From JBFXAF01 sp050184585 (lineage in GTDB: Bacteria > Pseudomonadota > Alphaproteobacteria > Rhizobiales > Rhizobiaceae): 64,000 bases of DNA. The stretch covers positions 620,001 to 684,000 of the forward strand of contig JBFXAF010000001.1 of the NCBI GenBank assembly GCA_050184585.1. The letters are read 5' to 3'. Below are positions 31,626 to 41,148 of the stretch, in pieces. Numbering within the stretch: position 1 is the stretch's first letter; every line of letters begins with the position of its first letter. The translations under genes were made by a program, and so were the position numbers. Below the pieces are notes generated by a model. That model was not told where the DNA came from. It saw only the letters and a program-made list of their open reading frames with translations, and did not search any database.

Positions 31626-32914
31626 GCGTCACGGTCTTCGCCAACGCGCGTGTCGTCGATCCCTCCCGGGGGATCGACCAGATCGGTGCGGTCATCGTCG
31701 ACGGAGCCAGCATCGCGGCGGCAGGGCCAGCCGCTCACAACCAGGGCATTCCCGATGGCGCGACCGTGGTCGATTGCGCCGGCAAGGCGATACTGCCCGG
31801 CCTGGTGGACGGACGCGTCTTCATCGGCGAGCCCGGGGGCGAGCACCGCGAGACCATCGCCTCGGCCGGCGACGCGGCCGCCGCGGGCGGCGTGACCAGC
31901 ATCGTCATGATGCCCGACACCGAGCCGGTGATCGACGATGTCGCGCTCGTCGAGTTCGTGCTGCGCACGGCGCGCGCCACCGCCAAGGTCAACGTGCATC
32001 CGGCCGCCGCCGTGACGAAGCGCCTGCAGGGGCAGGAAATGACGGAGTTCGGCCTGCTCAGGGAGGCCGGCGCGGTCGCCTTCACCGATGGCAGGAACAC
32101 GATCGACAGCGCCCTGGTCATGCGCCGGGCTCTGACCTATGCGCGTGACTTCGGCGCGACCATCCTGCACGAGACCGAGGATCGCGACCTGGCTTCCGCC
32201 GGCGTCATGAATGAAGGCCTCTATGCGAGCTGGCTCGGCCTGCCGGGCATTCCGCGAGAGGCGGAGACGATCCCGCTCGAGCGCGACCTCGCGCTTGCCC
32301 GGCTGACACGCGGCGCCTACCACGCCGCCAAGATATCGACCGCCATGTCGGTCGCGGCGATGGCGCGCGCCAAAGCCGATGGCGCGAACGTCACCGCGGG
32401 CGTATCGATCAACAGCCTAGCCCTCAACGAGAAGGACGTCGGAGAGTACCGCACGTTCTTCCGGCTCGCGCCTCCGCTGCGCGCCGAGGAGGACAGGCTC
32501 GCCGTCGTCGAGGCCTTGCGCGATGGCACGATCGACATCGTCGTGTCGTCCCACGACCCGCAGGACGTCGACACCAAACGCCTGCCCTTCGCCGACGCGG
32601 CGGCGGGCGCCATCGGACTGGAGACGCTGTTCGGGGTGGCCCTGCGGCTCTTTCACAACGGCGACGTCCCGCTGATGCGCCTAGTCGAGACACTCTCGAC
32701 CGCGCCCGCGAAACTTTTCGGATTGCCGGGCGGCACCCTGAAGGCCGGCGCTCCCGCCGACCTCATCCTCGTCGACACTGAAGAGCCGTGGGTGGTCCGC
32801 GAAGCCGACATCCGCTCCCGTTCCAAGAACACCAGCTTCGAGGGCGCCCGCCTCCAGGGTCGCGTCTTGCAAACCCTGGTCGGCGGCATCAAGGTGTTCG
32901 AAGCCTACCCGTAA
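31622..32914 (+). CDS. Dihydroorotase-like protein lacking metal ligands (PyrX/PyrC' type)
   Basis: A 430-aa amidohydrolase-superfamily protein beginning at GTG 31622. It aligns with type I dihydroorotases (GKAILPGLVDGRVFIGEPG; SSHDPQDVDTKRLPFADAAA; PAKLFGLPGGTLKAGAPADL). However, the zinc motif H-x-H before the EPG is replaced by RVF, the HCED-type site reads HETED, and the later His ligand region is AAYHAAKIS. Such noncatalytic homologues (PyrX) are known to be structural partners of aspartate carbamoyltransferase. The 4-bp overlap with pyrB fits that role. An active dihydroorotase should be elsewhere in the genome. Confidence 0.85.
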   Translation: MSVTVFANARVVDPSRGIDQIGAVIVDGASIAAAGPAAHNQGIPDGATVVDCAGKAILPGLVDGRVFIGEPGGEHRETIASAGDAAAAGGVTSIVMMPDTEPVIDDVALVEFVLRTARATAKVNVHPAAAVTKRLQGQEMTEFGLLREAGAVAFTDGRNTIDSALVMRRALTYARDFGATILHETEDRDLASAGVMNEGLYASWLGLPGIPREAETIPLERDLALARLTRGAYHAAKISTAMSVAAMARAKADGANVTAGVSINSLALNEKDVGEYRTFFRLAPPLRAEEDRLAVVEALRDGTIDIVVSSHDPQDVDTKRLPFADAAAGAIGLETLFGVALRLFHNGDVPLMRLVETLSTAPAKLFGLPGGTLKAGAPADLILVDTEEPWVVREADIRSRSKNTSFEGARLQGRVLQTLVGGIKVFEAYP

Positions 32915-32935
32915 GTCGGGCCAGGAGGGACATAC

Positions 32936-33532
32936 ATGCAGTTCGACTGGCCGGTGATCGCCGCCGCGCTCGCGATCGGCTATCTGCTGGGCTCGATCCC
33001 CTTCGGCCTCCTGCTCACCCGCGCGGCCGGACTTGGGGATGTGCGCTCGATCGGCTCGGGCAACATCGGCGCCACGAACGTGCTGCGCACCGGCAACAAG
33101 GGGCTGGCCGCCGCGACGCTCCTGTTCGACGCCCTCAAGGGCACCGCCGCCGCCGTGATCGCCTCGCGCTGGGGTCTCGAGGCCGGCATGGCCGCGGGCC
33201 TCGGCGCGTTCCTCGGCCACCTCTATCCAATCTGGCTCGGCTTCAAGGGCGGCAAGGGCGTCGCCACCTATCTCGGCGTGCTCGCCGGCCTGGCGTGGAA
33301 GGGTGCGCTGGTGTTCGCCGTGGCATGGCTCGTCGCGGCCTTCGTGACCCGCTATTCGTCCTTCGCGGCGCTCCTCGCGTCGGTCGCCGTCCCGGTCGCG
33401 CTCTATTTCCTCGGCCCGTGGGAACTCGCCGCCTTCTTCGCGGCGCTGAGCGTCATCGTCCTCGTGAAGCACAGGGCGAACATCGGCCGACTGCTCGACG
33501 GCACCGAGTCGCGCATCGGCTCCAAGGGATGA
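32936..33532 (+). CDS. plsY: Glycerol-3-phosphate acyltransferase PlsY
   Basis: Inner-membrane enzyme that transfers acyl groups from acyl-phosphate to glycerol-3-phosphate, the first step of phospholipid synthesis. It is 198 aa, with LLGSIPFGLLLTRAAGLGDV, GSGNIGATNVLRTGNKG, and FKGGKGVATYLG motifs between membrane helices. An AGGAGG lies before the ATG. Its stop overlaps the dprA start by ATGA. Confidence 0.95.
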   Translation: MQFDWPVIAAALAIGYLLGSIPFGLLLTRAAGLGDVRSIGSGNIGATNVLRTGNKGLAAATLLFDALKGTAAAVIASRWGLEAGMAAGLGAFLGHLYPIWLGFKGGKGVATYLGVLAGLAWKGALVFAVAWLVAAFVTRYSSFAALLASVAVPVALYFLGPWELAAFFAALSVIVLVKHRANIGRLLDGTESRIGSKG

Positions 33533-34650
33533 GCGGCGCAGCACCGCGCCTCTCGGATCGCCAGCGCATCAGCTGGCTGAGACTGATCCGCACCGAGAAT
33601 GTCGGGCCCGCCACGTTCCGCGACCTGATCAACCGCTTCGGCTCGGCCGAAACGGCCATCGAGATGCTGCCGGAGCTGATGCGCTCCGGTGGGGCGACGA
33701 GACTTCCGCGCATCCCCTCCGTCGGCGAGGCCGAAGACGAAATGGAACGCGCGCGGCGCGCCGCGGTGCAGTTCGTCGCGATCGGCGAGGCCTCCTACCC
33801 ACCCTATCTACGGCGCATGCCGCACCCGCCGCCTCTCCTCGCGGTCAAGGGTGAGACGTCGGTGTTCGCATTGCCGCCGGTTGCCATGGTCGGCGCGCGC
33901 AACGCGTCTCTCGCCGGCATCCGCATGGCGCGCAACCTCGCGGCGGAAATCGGTCGGGCGGGTCATGCCGTCGTCTCCGGCCTCGCCCGGGGGATCGACA
34001 CGGCAGTGCACGAGGGATCGCTCGCCACCGGCACGATCGCCGTATTCGCCGGTGGCCTCGACCAGCCCTTTCCGGCCGAGAACGTGGCCCTGGCGGAGGA
34101 AATTTCCGCGAAGGGCGGCGCGCTCGTGTCGGAGATGCCGTTCGGCTGGGAGCCCCGCGCCAAGGATTTTCCGCGCCGCAACCGCATCATCGCCGGTCTT
34201 TCGCTCGGCCTGGTGGTCGTCGAGGCGGCGCAGAGATCAGGGTCGCTGATCAGCGCGCGCCTGGCCGGAGAAATGGGGCGCCTGGTCTTCGCCGTGCCGG
34301 GTTCGCCGCTGGATCCGCGGGCGGCGGGCGCGAACAGCCTCCTGAAGCAGGGCGCGATCCTGGTCACCGAGGCGCGCGACGTGCTGGAGCAGATCGCGCC
34401 GCTAGCGGGTGCGTCGGTCGCCCCCGTGGTCTCCGCCGAAGAGCCTCCCGACTTCTCGGCGACGCCGCCGCCGGTCGACGATGACCGCGACAAGGTCCTG
34501 GAGTGTCTGGGCCCGACGCCCTGTGGGGTCGACGAGATCATTCGACACACCGGCCTGCATCCCGCCCAGGTCTTCATGATCCTGCTCGAACTCGATCTCG
34601 CTGGCAGGCTGGAGCGCCACGCGGGCGGGCAGGTGTCGCTGCTGATGTGA
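33529..34650 (+). CDS. dprA: DNA-processing protein DprA
   Basis: Binds incoming single-stranded DNA and loads RecA during natural transformation. It is a 373-aa protein with an N-terminal SAM/HhH region, a Rossmann core (MVGARNASLAGIRMARNLA; GLARGIDTAVHEGS; FPRRNRIIAGLS; EAAQRSGSLISARLA) and a C-terminal winged helix (CGVDEIIRHTGLHPAQVFMI). The open frame extends to 32788 but everything before MSGAAPRLSD is antiparallel-like low complexity. It overlaps plsY by 4 bp. Confidence 0.94.
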   Translation: MSGAAPRLSDRQRISWLRLIRTENVGPATFRDLINRFGSAETAIEMLPELMRSGGATRLPRIPSVGEAEDEMERARRAAVQFVAIGEASYPPYLRRMPHPPPLLAVKGETSVFALPPVAMVGARNASLAGIRMARNLAAEIGRAGHAVVSGLARGIDTAVHEGSLATGTIAVFAGGLDQPFPAENVALAEEISAKGGALVSEMPFGWEPRAKDFPRRNRIIAGLSLGLVVVEAAQRSGSLISARLAGEMGRLVFAVPGSPLDPRAAGANSLLKQGAILVTEARDVLEQIAPLAGASVAPVVSAEEPPDFSATPPPVDDDRDKVLECLGPTPCGVDEIIRHTGLHPAQVFMILLELDLAGRLERHAGGQVSLLM

Positions 34651-34654
34651 CGGG

Positions 34655-34861
34655 TCAGGCCGCGCTGTTGCGCCGGTCCGGCTGTATGCGCGCCGGACGC
34701 TCGCCTCGAATGATGTCGCTCACCTCGATGTAGGCCATCTCGACCAGGTAGGCGAGCATGTCGCACCGCTCGGCTTCCGCCATCGTCCGCAGTTGGCCCA
34801 GCATCGACTGGAGGTAGTCGAGGGTCTCCGTCCTGCGCCGTCCGTAGGGCTGCTGCCGCAT
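34655..34861 (-). CDS. Conserved small protein (68 aa)
   Basis: A compact, mostly helical, charged protein (RRRTETLDYLQSMLGQLRTM, then AERCDMLAYLVEMAYIEVSD). GAGGAAGG lies about 7 nt before its ATG on the minus strand, a strong ribosome site. It is converging on dprA (4 nt between stops) and divergent from topA. I do not know a function; the ribosome site and sequence character make it a real gene. Confidence 0.75.
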   Translation of the reverse strand: MRQQPYGRRRTETLDYLQSMLGQLRTMAEAERCDMLAYLVEMAYIEVSDIIRGERPARIQPDRRNSAA

Positions 34862-35094
34862 TGAACTGCCTTCCTCGCAATACCCGCCGGAAAAGCGGTC
34901 GAAATGAATCTAGACACTTTACCTATAATTGCAACTGTCTGATCGATACACTTTTTGGTTGTATGAGTCGTACTTTCATCGAAATCCATCCCTCCCCTTG
35001 ACCGTTTGCAAATGCGCGGCCATTTGACGGGCGGTCGTCTAGACCCCATTTGGCGCGGCGCGTGCTCCCAACGCCGCAAGGAACCATCGAAAGC

Positions 35095-37656
35095 ATGGAA
35101 GTCGTCGTCGTCGAATCGCCTGCGAAGGCGAAAACGATCAACAAGTATCTCGGCCGGAACTATAAGGTCCTGGCCTCCTTCGGCCATGTCCGCGACCTGC
35201 CGGCCAAGGACGGATCGGTGCGTCCCGATGAGGACTTCGCCATGTCCTGGGAGGTGGACGGCCCCTCCTCCAAGCGCCTGACCGACATCGCCAAGGCGGT
35301 CAAGGAGGCGGACGGCCTGATTCTCGCCACCGACCCCGACCGCGAAGGCGAGGCGATTTCCTGGCACGTTCTCGAGGTGCTGCGGCAGAAGCGCGCGATC
35401 AAGGACAAGCCGGTCCGCCGCGTCGTCTTCAACGCCATCACCAAGCAGGCCGTCACCGAGGCTATGGCGAATCCGCGCGAAATCGACGTGCCGCTGGTCG
35501 ATGCCTACCTGGCGCGCCGCGCGCTCGACTATCTGGTCGGCTTCACGCTGTCGCCGGTGCTCTGGCGCAAGCTTCCGGGCGCGCGTTCGGCGGGCCGGGT
35601 CCAGTCGGTCGCGCTGAGGCTCGTCTGCGACCGCGAGGGAGAGATCGAGCGTTTCGTTCGCGAGGAATACTGGCAGATCGCCGCGACGCTTGCGACGCCG
35701 CGGGCGGAATCGTTCGAGGCGCGGCTCACAGCCTTCGACGGCAAGAGGCTGCAAAAACTCGACATCAAGTCGAAGGAACAGGCCGAAGGCATTACGGCGA
35801 TGCTCGAGGGCGCGACCTTTCGCACCGTGTCGGTCGAAGCCAAGCCGACGAAGCGCAATCCCGGGCCGCCCTTCACCACCTCGACGCTTCAGCAGGCCGC
35901 GTCTTCGCGCCTCGGATTTTCGGCCACGCGTACCATGCAGGTCGCGCAACGTCTCTATGAAGGCATCGACGTCGGCGGCGAGACAGCCGGCCTCATCACC
36001 TACATGCGAACCGACGGCGTGCAGATGGCGCCGGAGGCCGTGACGGCCGCCCGCGAGCAGATCGGCCGCGAGTTCGGTGACAGGTACCTGCCGGAGAAGC
36101 CCCGCTACTATTCGACCAAGGCCAAGAACGCGCAGGAAGCTCATGAGGCAATCCGCCCGACGGATTTCTCGCGCTCGCCGGCGGAGGTGAGGAAGTTCCT
36201 CGACGCCGACCAGGCGCGTCTCTACGAGATGATCTGGAAGCGCGCCATCGCCAGCCAGATGCAGCCTGCCGAGATCGAGCGCACGACTGTCGAGATCGAG
36301 GCGCGAAACGGCGCACGCGTCGCGGGTCTGCGCGCCGTCGGCTCGGTGATCCGTTTCGACGGCTTCATCGCTGCCTACACAGAGCAGAAGGAAGACGACG
36401 CCGAGGACGAGGAGAACCGGCGCCTGCCCGATATCCGGGAAGGCGAGTCCCTCGAGCGCGAGGCGGTCGCCGCAACTCAACACTCGACCGAACCGCCGCC
36501 CCGCTACACCGAGGCGACGCTCATCAAGAAGCTGGAGGAACTCGGCATCGGCCGGCCGTCCACCTATGCGGCGACGCTGAAGACGCTGGAGGACCGCGAC
36601 TACGTCACCATCGACAAGCGCCGCCTGTTCCCGCAGGCCAAGGGCCGTCTGGTCACCGTCTTCCTGGAAAGCTTCTTCGAGAAGTATGTGGAGTACGACT
36701 TCACGGCCTCGCTCGAGGAGAGGCTCGACGAGATCTCCGACGGTCGGCTCGCCTGGAAGGATGTCCTGCGCGATTTCTGGCGTGATTTCTCCAGCCATGT
36801 GGACGACATCAAGGAACTGCGCATCACCGACGTTCTCGACGCGCTCAACGAAGAGCTTGCGCCGCTCATTTTTCCGAACAAGGGCGACGGCTCGAACCCT
36901 CGGACCTGCCCGAAATGCGGGGCGGGAACGCTCTCGCTCAGGCTGGGCCGGAACGGCGCTTTCGTCGGCTGCTCGAATTACCCCGAATGCACCTACACGC
37001 GGCAGTTCGGGGCGGTGAACGGCGAAGGCGACGCCAACGGCGAGAATGATGGGCCCAAGGTGCTCGGCAAGGATCCCTACACCGCCGAGGAGATCACGCT
37101 GCGCTCGGGCCGCTTCGGTCCCTACGTCCAGCGCGGCGAGGGCAAGGAGGCCAAGCGCTCCAGCCTGCCGAAGGGATGGACGCCGGCTTCGATCGATCAC
37201 GAGAAGGCGCTCGCCCTGCTCGCCCTCCCCCGCGACGTCGGCAAGCATCCGGAGACCGCGAAGATGATCTCGGCGGGACTCGGCAAGTACGGTCCGTTCG
37301 TGCTGCATGACGGCACATATGCCAATCTCGAATCGATCGAGGACGTCTTCTCGATCGGCCTCAACCGCGCAGTGTCGGTCATTGCCGAGAAGCAAGCGAA
37401 ATCAAAAGGTCCGCGCAACGGTGGCGCTCCGGCAGCCCTGAATGATCTCGGTCCGCATCCTGACGGCGGCGGCAACGTAACCGTGCGCGACGGCCGCTAT
37501 GGCCCTTACGTCAATCACGGCAAGGTCAATGCGACGCTGCCCAAGGGCAAGGACCCAATGTCGGTGACGCTCGACGAGGCGCTTTTGCTGGTCGCGGAGA
37601 AGGCGGCCAAGGGCGGCGGCGGCAAGAAGCCGTTCCGCGGCAGGAAGAAGAGTTAG
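35095..37656 (+). CDS. topA: DNA topoisomerase I
   Basis: Type IA topoisomerase that relaxes negative supercoils. It is 853 aa: Toprim domain from MEVVVVESPAKAKTINKYLG, with LILATDPDREGEAISWH, and the catalytic Tyr at residue 303 in GLITYMRTDG. A four-Cys zinc finger (CPKCGAGTLSLRLGRNGAF, then CSNYPEC) starts near residue 604, followed by repeated C-terminal domains (GRFGPYVQ, GKYGPFVL, GRYGPYVN). The start at 35095 is the family N-terminus; the frame is open from 35050. It is followed directly by rnr. Confidence 0.97.
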   Translation: MEVVVVESPAKAKTINKYLGRNYKVLASFGHVRDLPAKDGSVRPDEDFAMSWEVDGPSSKRLTDIAKAVKEADGLILATDPDREGEAISWHVLEVLRQKRAIKDKPVRRVVFNAITKQAVTEAMANPREIDVPLVDAYLARRALDYLVGFTLSPVLWRKLPGARSAGRVQSVALRLVCDREGEIERFVREEYWQIAATLATPRAESFEARLTAFDGKRLQKLDIKSKEQAEGITAMLEGATFRTVSVEAKPTKRNPGPPFTTSTLQQAASSRLGFSATRTMQVAQRLYEGIDVGGETAGLITYMRTDGVQMAPEAVTAAREQIGREFGDRYLPEKPRYYSTKAKNAQEAHEAIRPTDFSRSPAEVRKFLDADQARLYEMIWKRAIASQMQPAEIERTTVEIEARNGARVAGLRAVGSVIRFDGFIAAYTEQKEDDAEDEENRRLPDIREGESLEREAVAATQHSTEPPPRYTEATLIKKLEELGIGRPSTYAATLKTLEDRDYVTIDKRRLFPQAKGRLVTVFLESFFEKYVEYDFTASLEERLDEISDGRLAWKDVLRDFWRDFSSHVDDIKELRITDVLDALNEELAPLIFPNKGDGSNPRTCPKCGAGTLSLRLGRNGAFVGCSNYPECTYTRQFGAVNGEGDANGENDGPKVLGKDPYTAEEITLRSGRFGPYVQRGEGKEAKRSSLPKGWTPASIDHEKALALLALPRDVGKHPETAKMISAGLGKYGPFVLHDGTYANLESIEDVFSIGLNRAVSVIAEKQAKSKGPRNGGAPAALNDLGPHPDGGGNVTVRDGRYGPYVNHGKVNATLPKGKDPMSVTLDEALLLVAEKAAKGGGGKKPFRGRKKS

Positions 37657-39957
37657 TTGGCGCGGCGAATACCGGGTTCCGGGAAGAAACAGCCGTCGAG
37701 TTCGGGCGGGACCGACTTCCGCCCCTCGCGCGAGGATGTGCTCCGCTACATCACCGACAACCCCGATCGGTCCGGCAAGCGGGAGATCGCGCGGGCGTTC
37801 AACCTGAAATCCGCCGACCGTGTCTGGCTGAAGGATGTGCTGCGCGACCTCCAGGACGAAGGGCTGCTGGAGAAGCGCAGCAAACGTCTCGCCCGCCCCG
37901 GCAGCCTGCCGCCGGTGACCGTCCTGACCATCACCGGTCGCGATGCCGAAGGCGGGCTACTCGCGCGTCCCGATGATGAGTCGAATTCCGATACGTCCTC
38001 GCCCGTCGTCTCCATCCGCTGGCGGCGCGATGCGAACGTTGCCGCGCCCGGCGTCGGCGACCGGGTCCTGGCCAAGATCTTCCGCTCGGACGACTCCCAC
38101 GGCCCTGCCTACACCGGGCGGGTGATGAAGGTGCTGGAGAAGCGTCGGGCCTCGGCGCTCGGCGTGGTGCGCAGGCTCTCCGACGGCACGCTGCGCATCG
38201 ATCCCGTCGAGCGCCGGCAGTCGGAGATGACGGTTTCGGTCGAGGACCTGGGCGACGCCGAGCCAGGTGACCTGGTCGAGGTCGAGACCGCGCGGGCCGG
38301 GCGCTACGGACTGCCACGCGCCAAGGTGCTGAACGTTCTGGGCTCCCTCGTCAACGAGAAGGCGGTCTCGATGATCGCCATCCACGCCCACGACATACCG
38401 CACATTTTCCCTTCCCAGGTCGTCGCCGAGGCCGATCAGGCGAAGCCGGCGACGATGGACGGCCGCGAGGACTGGCGCGACTTGCAACTGGTGACCATCG
38501 ATCCGGCCGACGCCAAGGACCATGACGACGCGGTCTTCGCGGTCGCCGACGACGATCCCGTCAACGCCGGCGGTTTCGTCGTGACTGTCGCGATCGCCGA
38601 CGTGGCGGCGTACGTACGCCCGGGTTCCGCACTCGATCGTGAGGCGCTGAAGCGCGGCAATTCGGTCTATTTCCCCGACCGCGTCGTGCCGATGCTGCCC
38701 GAACGCATCTCCAACGACCTCTGCTCGCTCAAGGAAAATGTCGACCGCCCGGCGCTCGCAGTGCGCATGACCTTCGCCCCGGATGGCCGCAAGATCAGGC
38801 ATTCGTTCCACCGGATCATGATGAAGTCGGCGGCGCGCCTCGCCTACCCGCAGGCGCAGGCCGCGATCGACGGCGCCGCCGACGACAGGACGGCGCCCAT
38901 CCTCGGCACGGTGCTGAAGCCGCTCTGGGACGCCTATGCCGTCCTCAGGCGCGGCCGCGACGCGCGCCAACCGCTCGAACTCGATCTGCCAGAGCGAAAG
39001 ATCCTGCTGAAGCCGGACGGCACGGTCGACCGCGTGATCGTTCCCGATCGGCTCGACGCCCACCGGCTAATCGAGGAGTTCATGATCCAGGCGAACGTCG
39101 CCGCCGCCGAGACGCTGGAAGCCCGACGCCAGAAGCTGGTCTACCGCATCCACGACGCGCCCTCGCTCGCCAAGCAGGAGACGCTGCGCGAGTTCCTGGC
39201 CACCTTCGGCCTGTCGCTGGCGCGCGGCGCGCAGTTGCGACCCGCCCAGTTCAACCAGATCCTCGCCCGTGTGCGCGGCGCGGACAATGAAGCCCTGATC
39301 AACGAGATGGTCCTGCGCTCGCAGAGCCAGGCCGAATATTCGCCGGCCAACATCGGACATTTTGGCCTGAACCTCATGCGCTACGCGCATTTCACGTCGC
39401 CCATCCGGCGTTACTCGGATCTCATCGTGCATCGGGCACTGATCTCGGCGCTGAAGCTCGGTCCGGACGGAATGACCTCGGGGGAGGAAGAACGGCTGGA
39501 GGAGACGGCCGTACTCATCTCCGCCGCGGAGAGGCGGGCCATGGCCGCGGAACGCGACACGGTCGACCGGCTCGTGGCCGCCCACCTTGCCACCCGGCTG
39601 GACGAAACGTTCAGGGCTAGGGTTTCGGGGGTGACCAGGGCGGGACTTTTTGTCCGGTTGCCCGACTATGGCGCTGATGGCTTCATACCGGTGTCAACAC
39701 TCGGCGACGATTACTATATCTACGACGAGGCCCGGCATGCGCTGGCAGGTCAACGGAGCGGCAACGGCTATCAGCTTGCGGACGAGGTCGACGTCAGGCT
39801 GGTCGAGGTTGCTCCGGTGGCCGGCGCGATGCGTTTCGAGATGGTGAGCGATGGCAAGGCGATCGCCGGCTCTCGCGGCTCCTTCCACAAGGCGAAGCGG
39901 CAACCGGGCCGGTCCCGCGGATCACGACCCGGCCCACACCGGGGCAGGAGGCGATGA
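37657..39957 (+). CDS. rnr: Ribonuclease R
   Basis: Processive 3'-5' exoribonuclease that degrades structured RNA. It is 766 aa: an N-terminal winged helix (SREDVLRYITDNPDRSGKRE), cold-shock domains, the RNB catalytic core with DAKDHDDAVFA near residue 286, and a C-terminal S1 domain (RARVSGVTRAGLFVRLPDYG) followed by a basic tail. Translation starts at TTG immediately after the topA stop (TAGTTG), with AGGAAG upstream. The stop overlaps the DUF983 start by ATGA. Confidence 0.95.
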   Translation: MARRIPGSGKKQPSSSGGTDFRPSREDVLRYITDNPDRSGKREIARAFNLKSADRVWLKDVLRDLQDEGLLEKRSKRLARPGSLPPVTVLTITGRDAEGGLLARPDDESNSDTSSPVVSIRWRRDANVAAPGVGDRVLAKIFRSDDSHGPAYTGRVMKVLEKRRASALGVVRRLSDGTLRIDPVERRQSEMTVSVEDLGDAEPGDLVEVETARAGRYGLPRAKVLNVLGSLVNEKAVSMIAIHAHDIPHIFPSQVVAEADQAKPATMDGREDWRDLQLVTIDPADAKDHDDAVFAVADDDPVNAGGFVVTVAIADVAAYVRPGSALDREALKRGNSVYFPDRVVPMLPERISNDLCSLKENVDRPALAVRMTFAPDGRKIRHSFHRIMMKSAARLAYPQAQAAIDGAADDRTAPILGTVLKPLWDAYAVLRRGRDARQPLELDLPERKILLKPDGTVDRVIVPDRLDAHRLIEEFMIQANVAAAETLEARRQKLVYRIHDAPSLAKQETLREFLATFGLSLARGAQLRPAQFNQILARVRGADNEALINEMVLRSQSQAEYSPANIGHFGLNLMRYAHFTSPIRRYSDLIVHRALISALKLGPDGMTSGEEERLEETAVLISAAERRAMAAERDTVDRLVAAHLATRLDETFRARVSGVTRAGLFVRLPDYGADGFIPVSTLGDDYYIYDEARHALAGQRSGNGYQLADEVDVRLVEVAPVAGAMRFEMVSDGKAIAGSRGSFHKAKRQPGRSRGSRPGPHRGRRR

Positions 39958-40391
39958 TGCAAGAGCAAGTCTTCGGCGGCGAGAATCAATCCGGCCGCAC
40001 CGCGCGACAGGTCATGCAGGCGATGACGCGGGGATTTCGCGGCCGCTGTCCGCATTGCGGCAAGGGCCGGCTCTTTCGATCCTTCCTCAAGACGGTCGAC
40101 CGCTGCGAGATCTGCGACGAGGAGATGCACCACCACCGCGCAGACGACCTGCCGGCCTATCTGGTCGTCGTCATCGTCGGCCATGTCGTGGTCGGAGCCT
40201 TCATGGGCGTCGAGGCGACCAGTTCTCTCAGCACCGCGCAGCACCTGGCCATCTGGATACCGCTGACGATCATCTCGGCGGTCGCGCTGCTGCGGCCCGT
40301 GAAGGGCGCCGTGGTCGGCCTCCAGTGGGCGCTTTACATGCATGGATTCGGCGGCCACAAGGACGAACTCGACACTCATCCCGAGGTTTGA
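39954..40391 (+). CDS. DUF983 family protein
   Basis: A 145-aa inner-membrane protein. An N-terminal zinc ribbon (CPHCGKGRLFRSFLKTVDRC, then EICDEE) is followed by two membrane helices (YLVVVIVGHVVVGAFM and LAIWIPLTIISAVALLRPV). The family is widespread in alphaproteobacteria and sometimes near cytochrome oxidase assembly genes. Function not established. Coupled by 4-bp overlap to rnr. Confidence 0.88.
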   Translation: MMQEQVFGGENQSGRTARQVMQAMTRGFRGRCPHCGKGRLFRSFLKTVDRCEICDEEMHHHRADDLPAYLVVVIVGHVVVGAFMGVEATSSLSTAQHLAIWIPLTIISAVALLRPVKGAVVGLQWALYMHGFGGHKDELDTHPEV

Positions 40392-40401
40392 TCGGCGGCG
40401 C

Positions 40402-41142
40402 ATGGACGGGCTTACCAGAGCAGACATCGACAAGGCCGAAAGCCAGGACTTCGGTCTGGGCAAGGGCCCGTTGCGTCCGCGCGATGCGGCGACGCTTATC
40501 CTGCTCGACCGGCATGGCGGCGACGTCCGCGTCCTCATGGGCAGACGCCATCACAGGCACGCCTTCATGCCGGGCAAGTTCGTCTTTCCCGGTGGCCGGA
40601 CCGATCCGTCCGACAGCCGAGTGACTTGTGTCACCGAACTGCACCCTGCCGAAGCATCACGGATCGCTGGCTCGGGCGCGCGCGGCACGATGGCGCGTGG
40701 TCGTGCCATCGCGTTGTCGGCCATCCGCGAGACCTATGAGGAGGCCGGGCTGCTCATCGGCGAAAGGGCTTCATTCGTTGCCCGTCACGGCAGTTGGGAT
40801 GGCTTTGCCGAGCACGGCGTGAGCCCCGCGCTCGACAAGCTGCGCTTCGTCGCGCGGGCCATTACGCCGCCCGGACGGATCCGACGTTTCGACACCCGCT
40901 TCCTCGCCGCATGGCGCGATGATGTCGCGGTCGAACTGCCGGGCGGCGGCCCCACCGAGGAACTAGAAGAGCTTGTCTGGCTGCCGATCGAGAAGGCGGC
41001 CGAGACCGACATAGCACTCATCACCGCAACCATATTGAAAGATATTGGACGCCGCCTCGCCGATGACCCGCTGCTGAGCCCGGGCGGCCCGGTCCCGTTC
41101 TACCGAATGGTCCGCAACCGCTTCGTGCGGGAGATCGTGTAA
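40402..41142 (+). CDS. Nudix hydrolase
   Basis: A 246-aa Nudix protein. The Nudix box is degenerate in spacing but has the core RETYEEAG at about residue 115, with FMPGKFVFPGGRTDPSD earlier. Substrate unknown; the length and insert before the box resemble the NUDT19-like/CoA-type group. It lies 10 nt after DUF983 in the topA-rnr run. Start at the ATG at 40402; a longer frame overlaps DUF983. Confidence 0.88.
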   Translation: MDGLTRADIDKAESQDFGLGKGPLRPRDAATLILLDRHGGDVRVLMGRRHHRHAFMPGKFVFPGGRTDPSDSRVTCVTELHPAEASRIAGSGARGTMARGRAIALSAIRETYEEAGLLIGERASFVARHGSWDGFAEHGVSPALDKLRFVARAITPPGRIRRFDTRFLAAWRDDVAVELPGGGPTEELEELVWLPIEKAAETDIALITATILKDIGRRLADDPLLSPGGPVPFYRMVRNRFVREIV

Positions 41143-41148
41143 GCTCCC

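Noticed and set aside
32788..33528. N-terminal extension of DprA
   Set aside because: It overlaps plsY in another frame; the ATG at 33529 gives the family N-terminus and a typical ATGA coupling.
34720..37395. 891-codon minus-strand open frame opposite topA
   Set aside because: It is the antisense shadow of topA in GC-rich DNA; composition is Arg/Asp/His-rich with no domain, while topA has all catalytic motifs.
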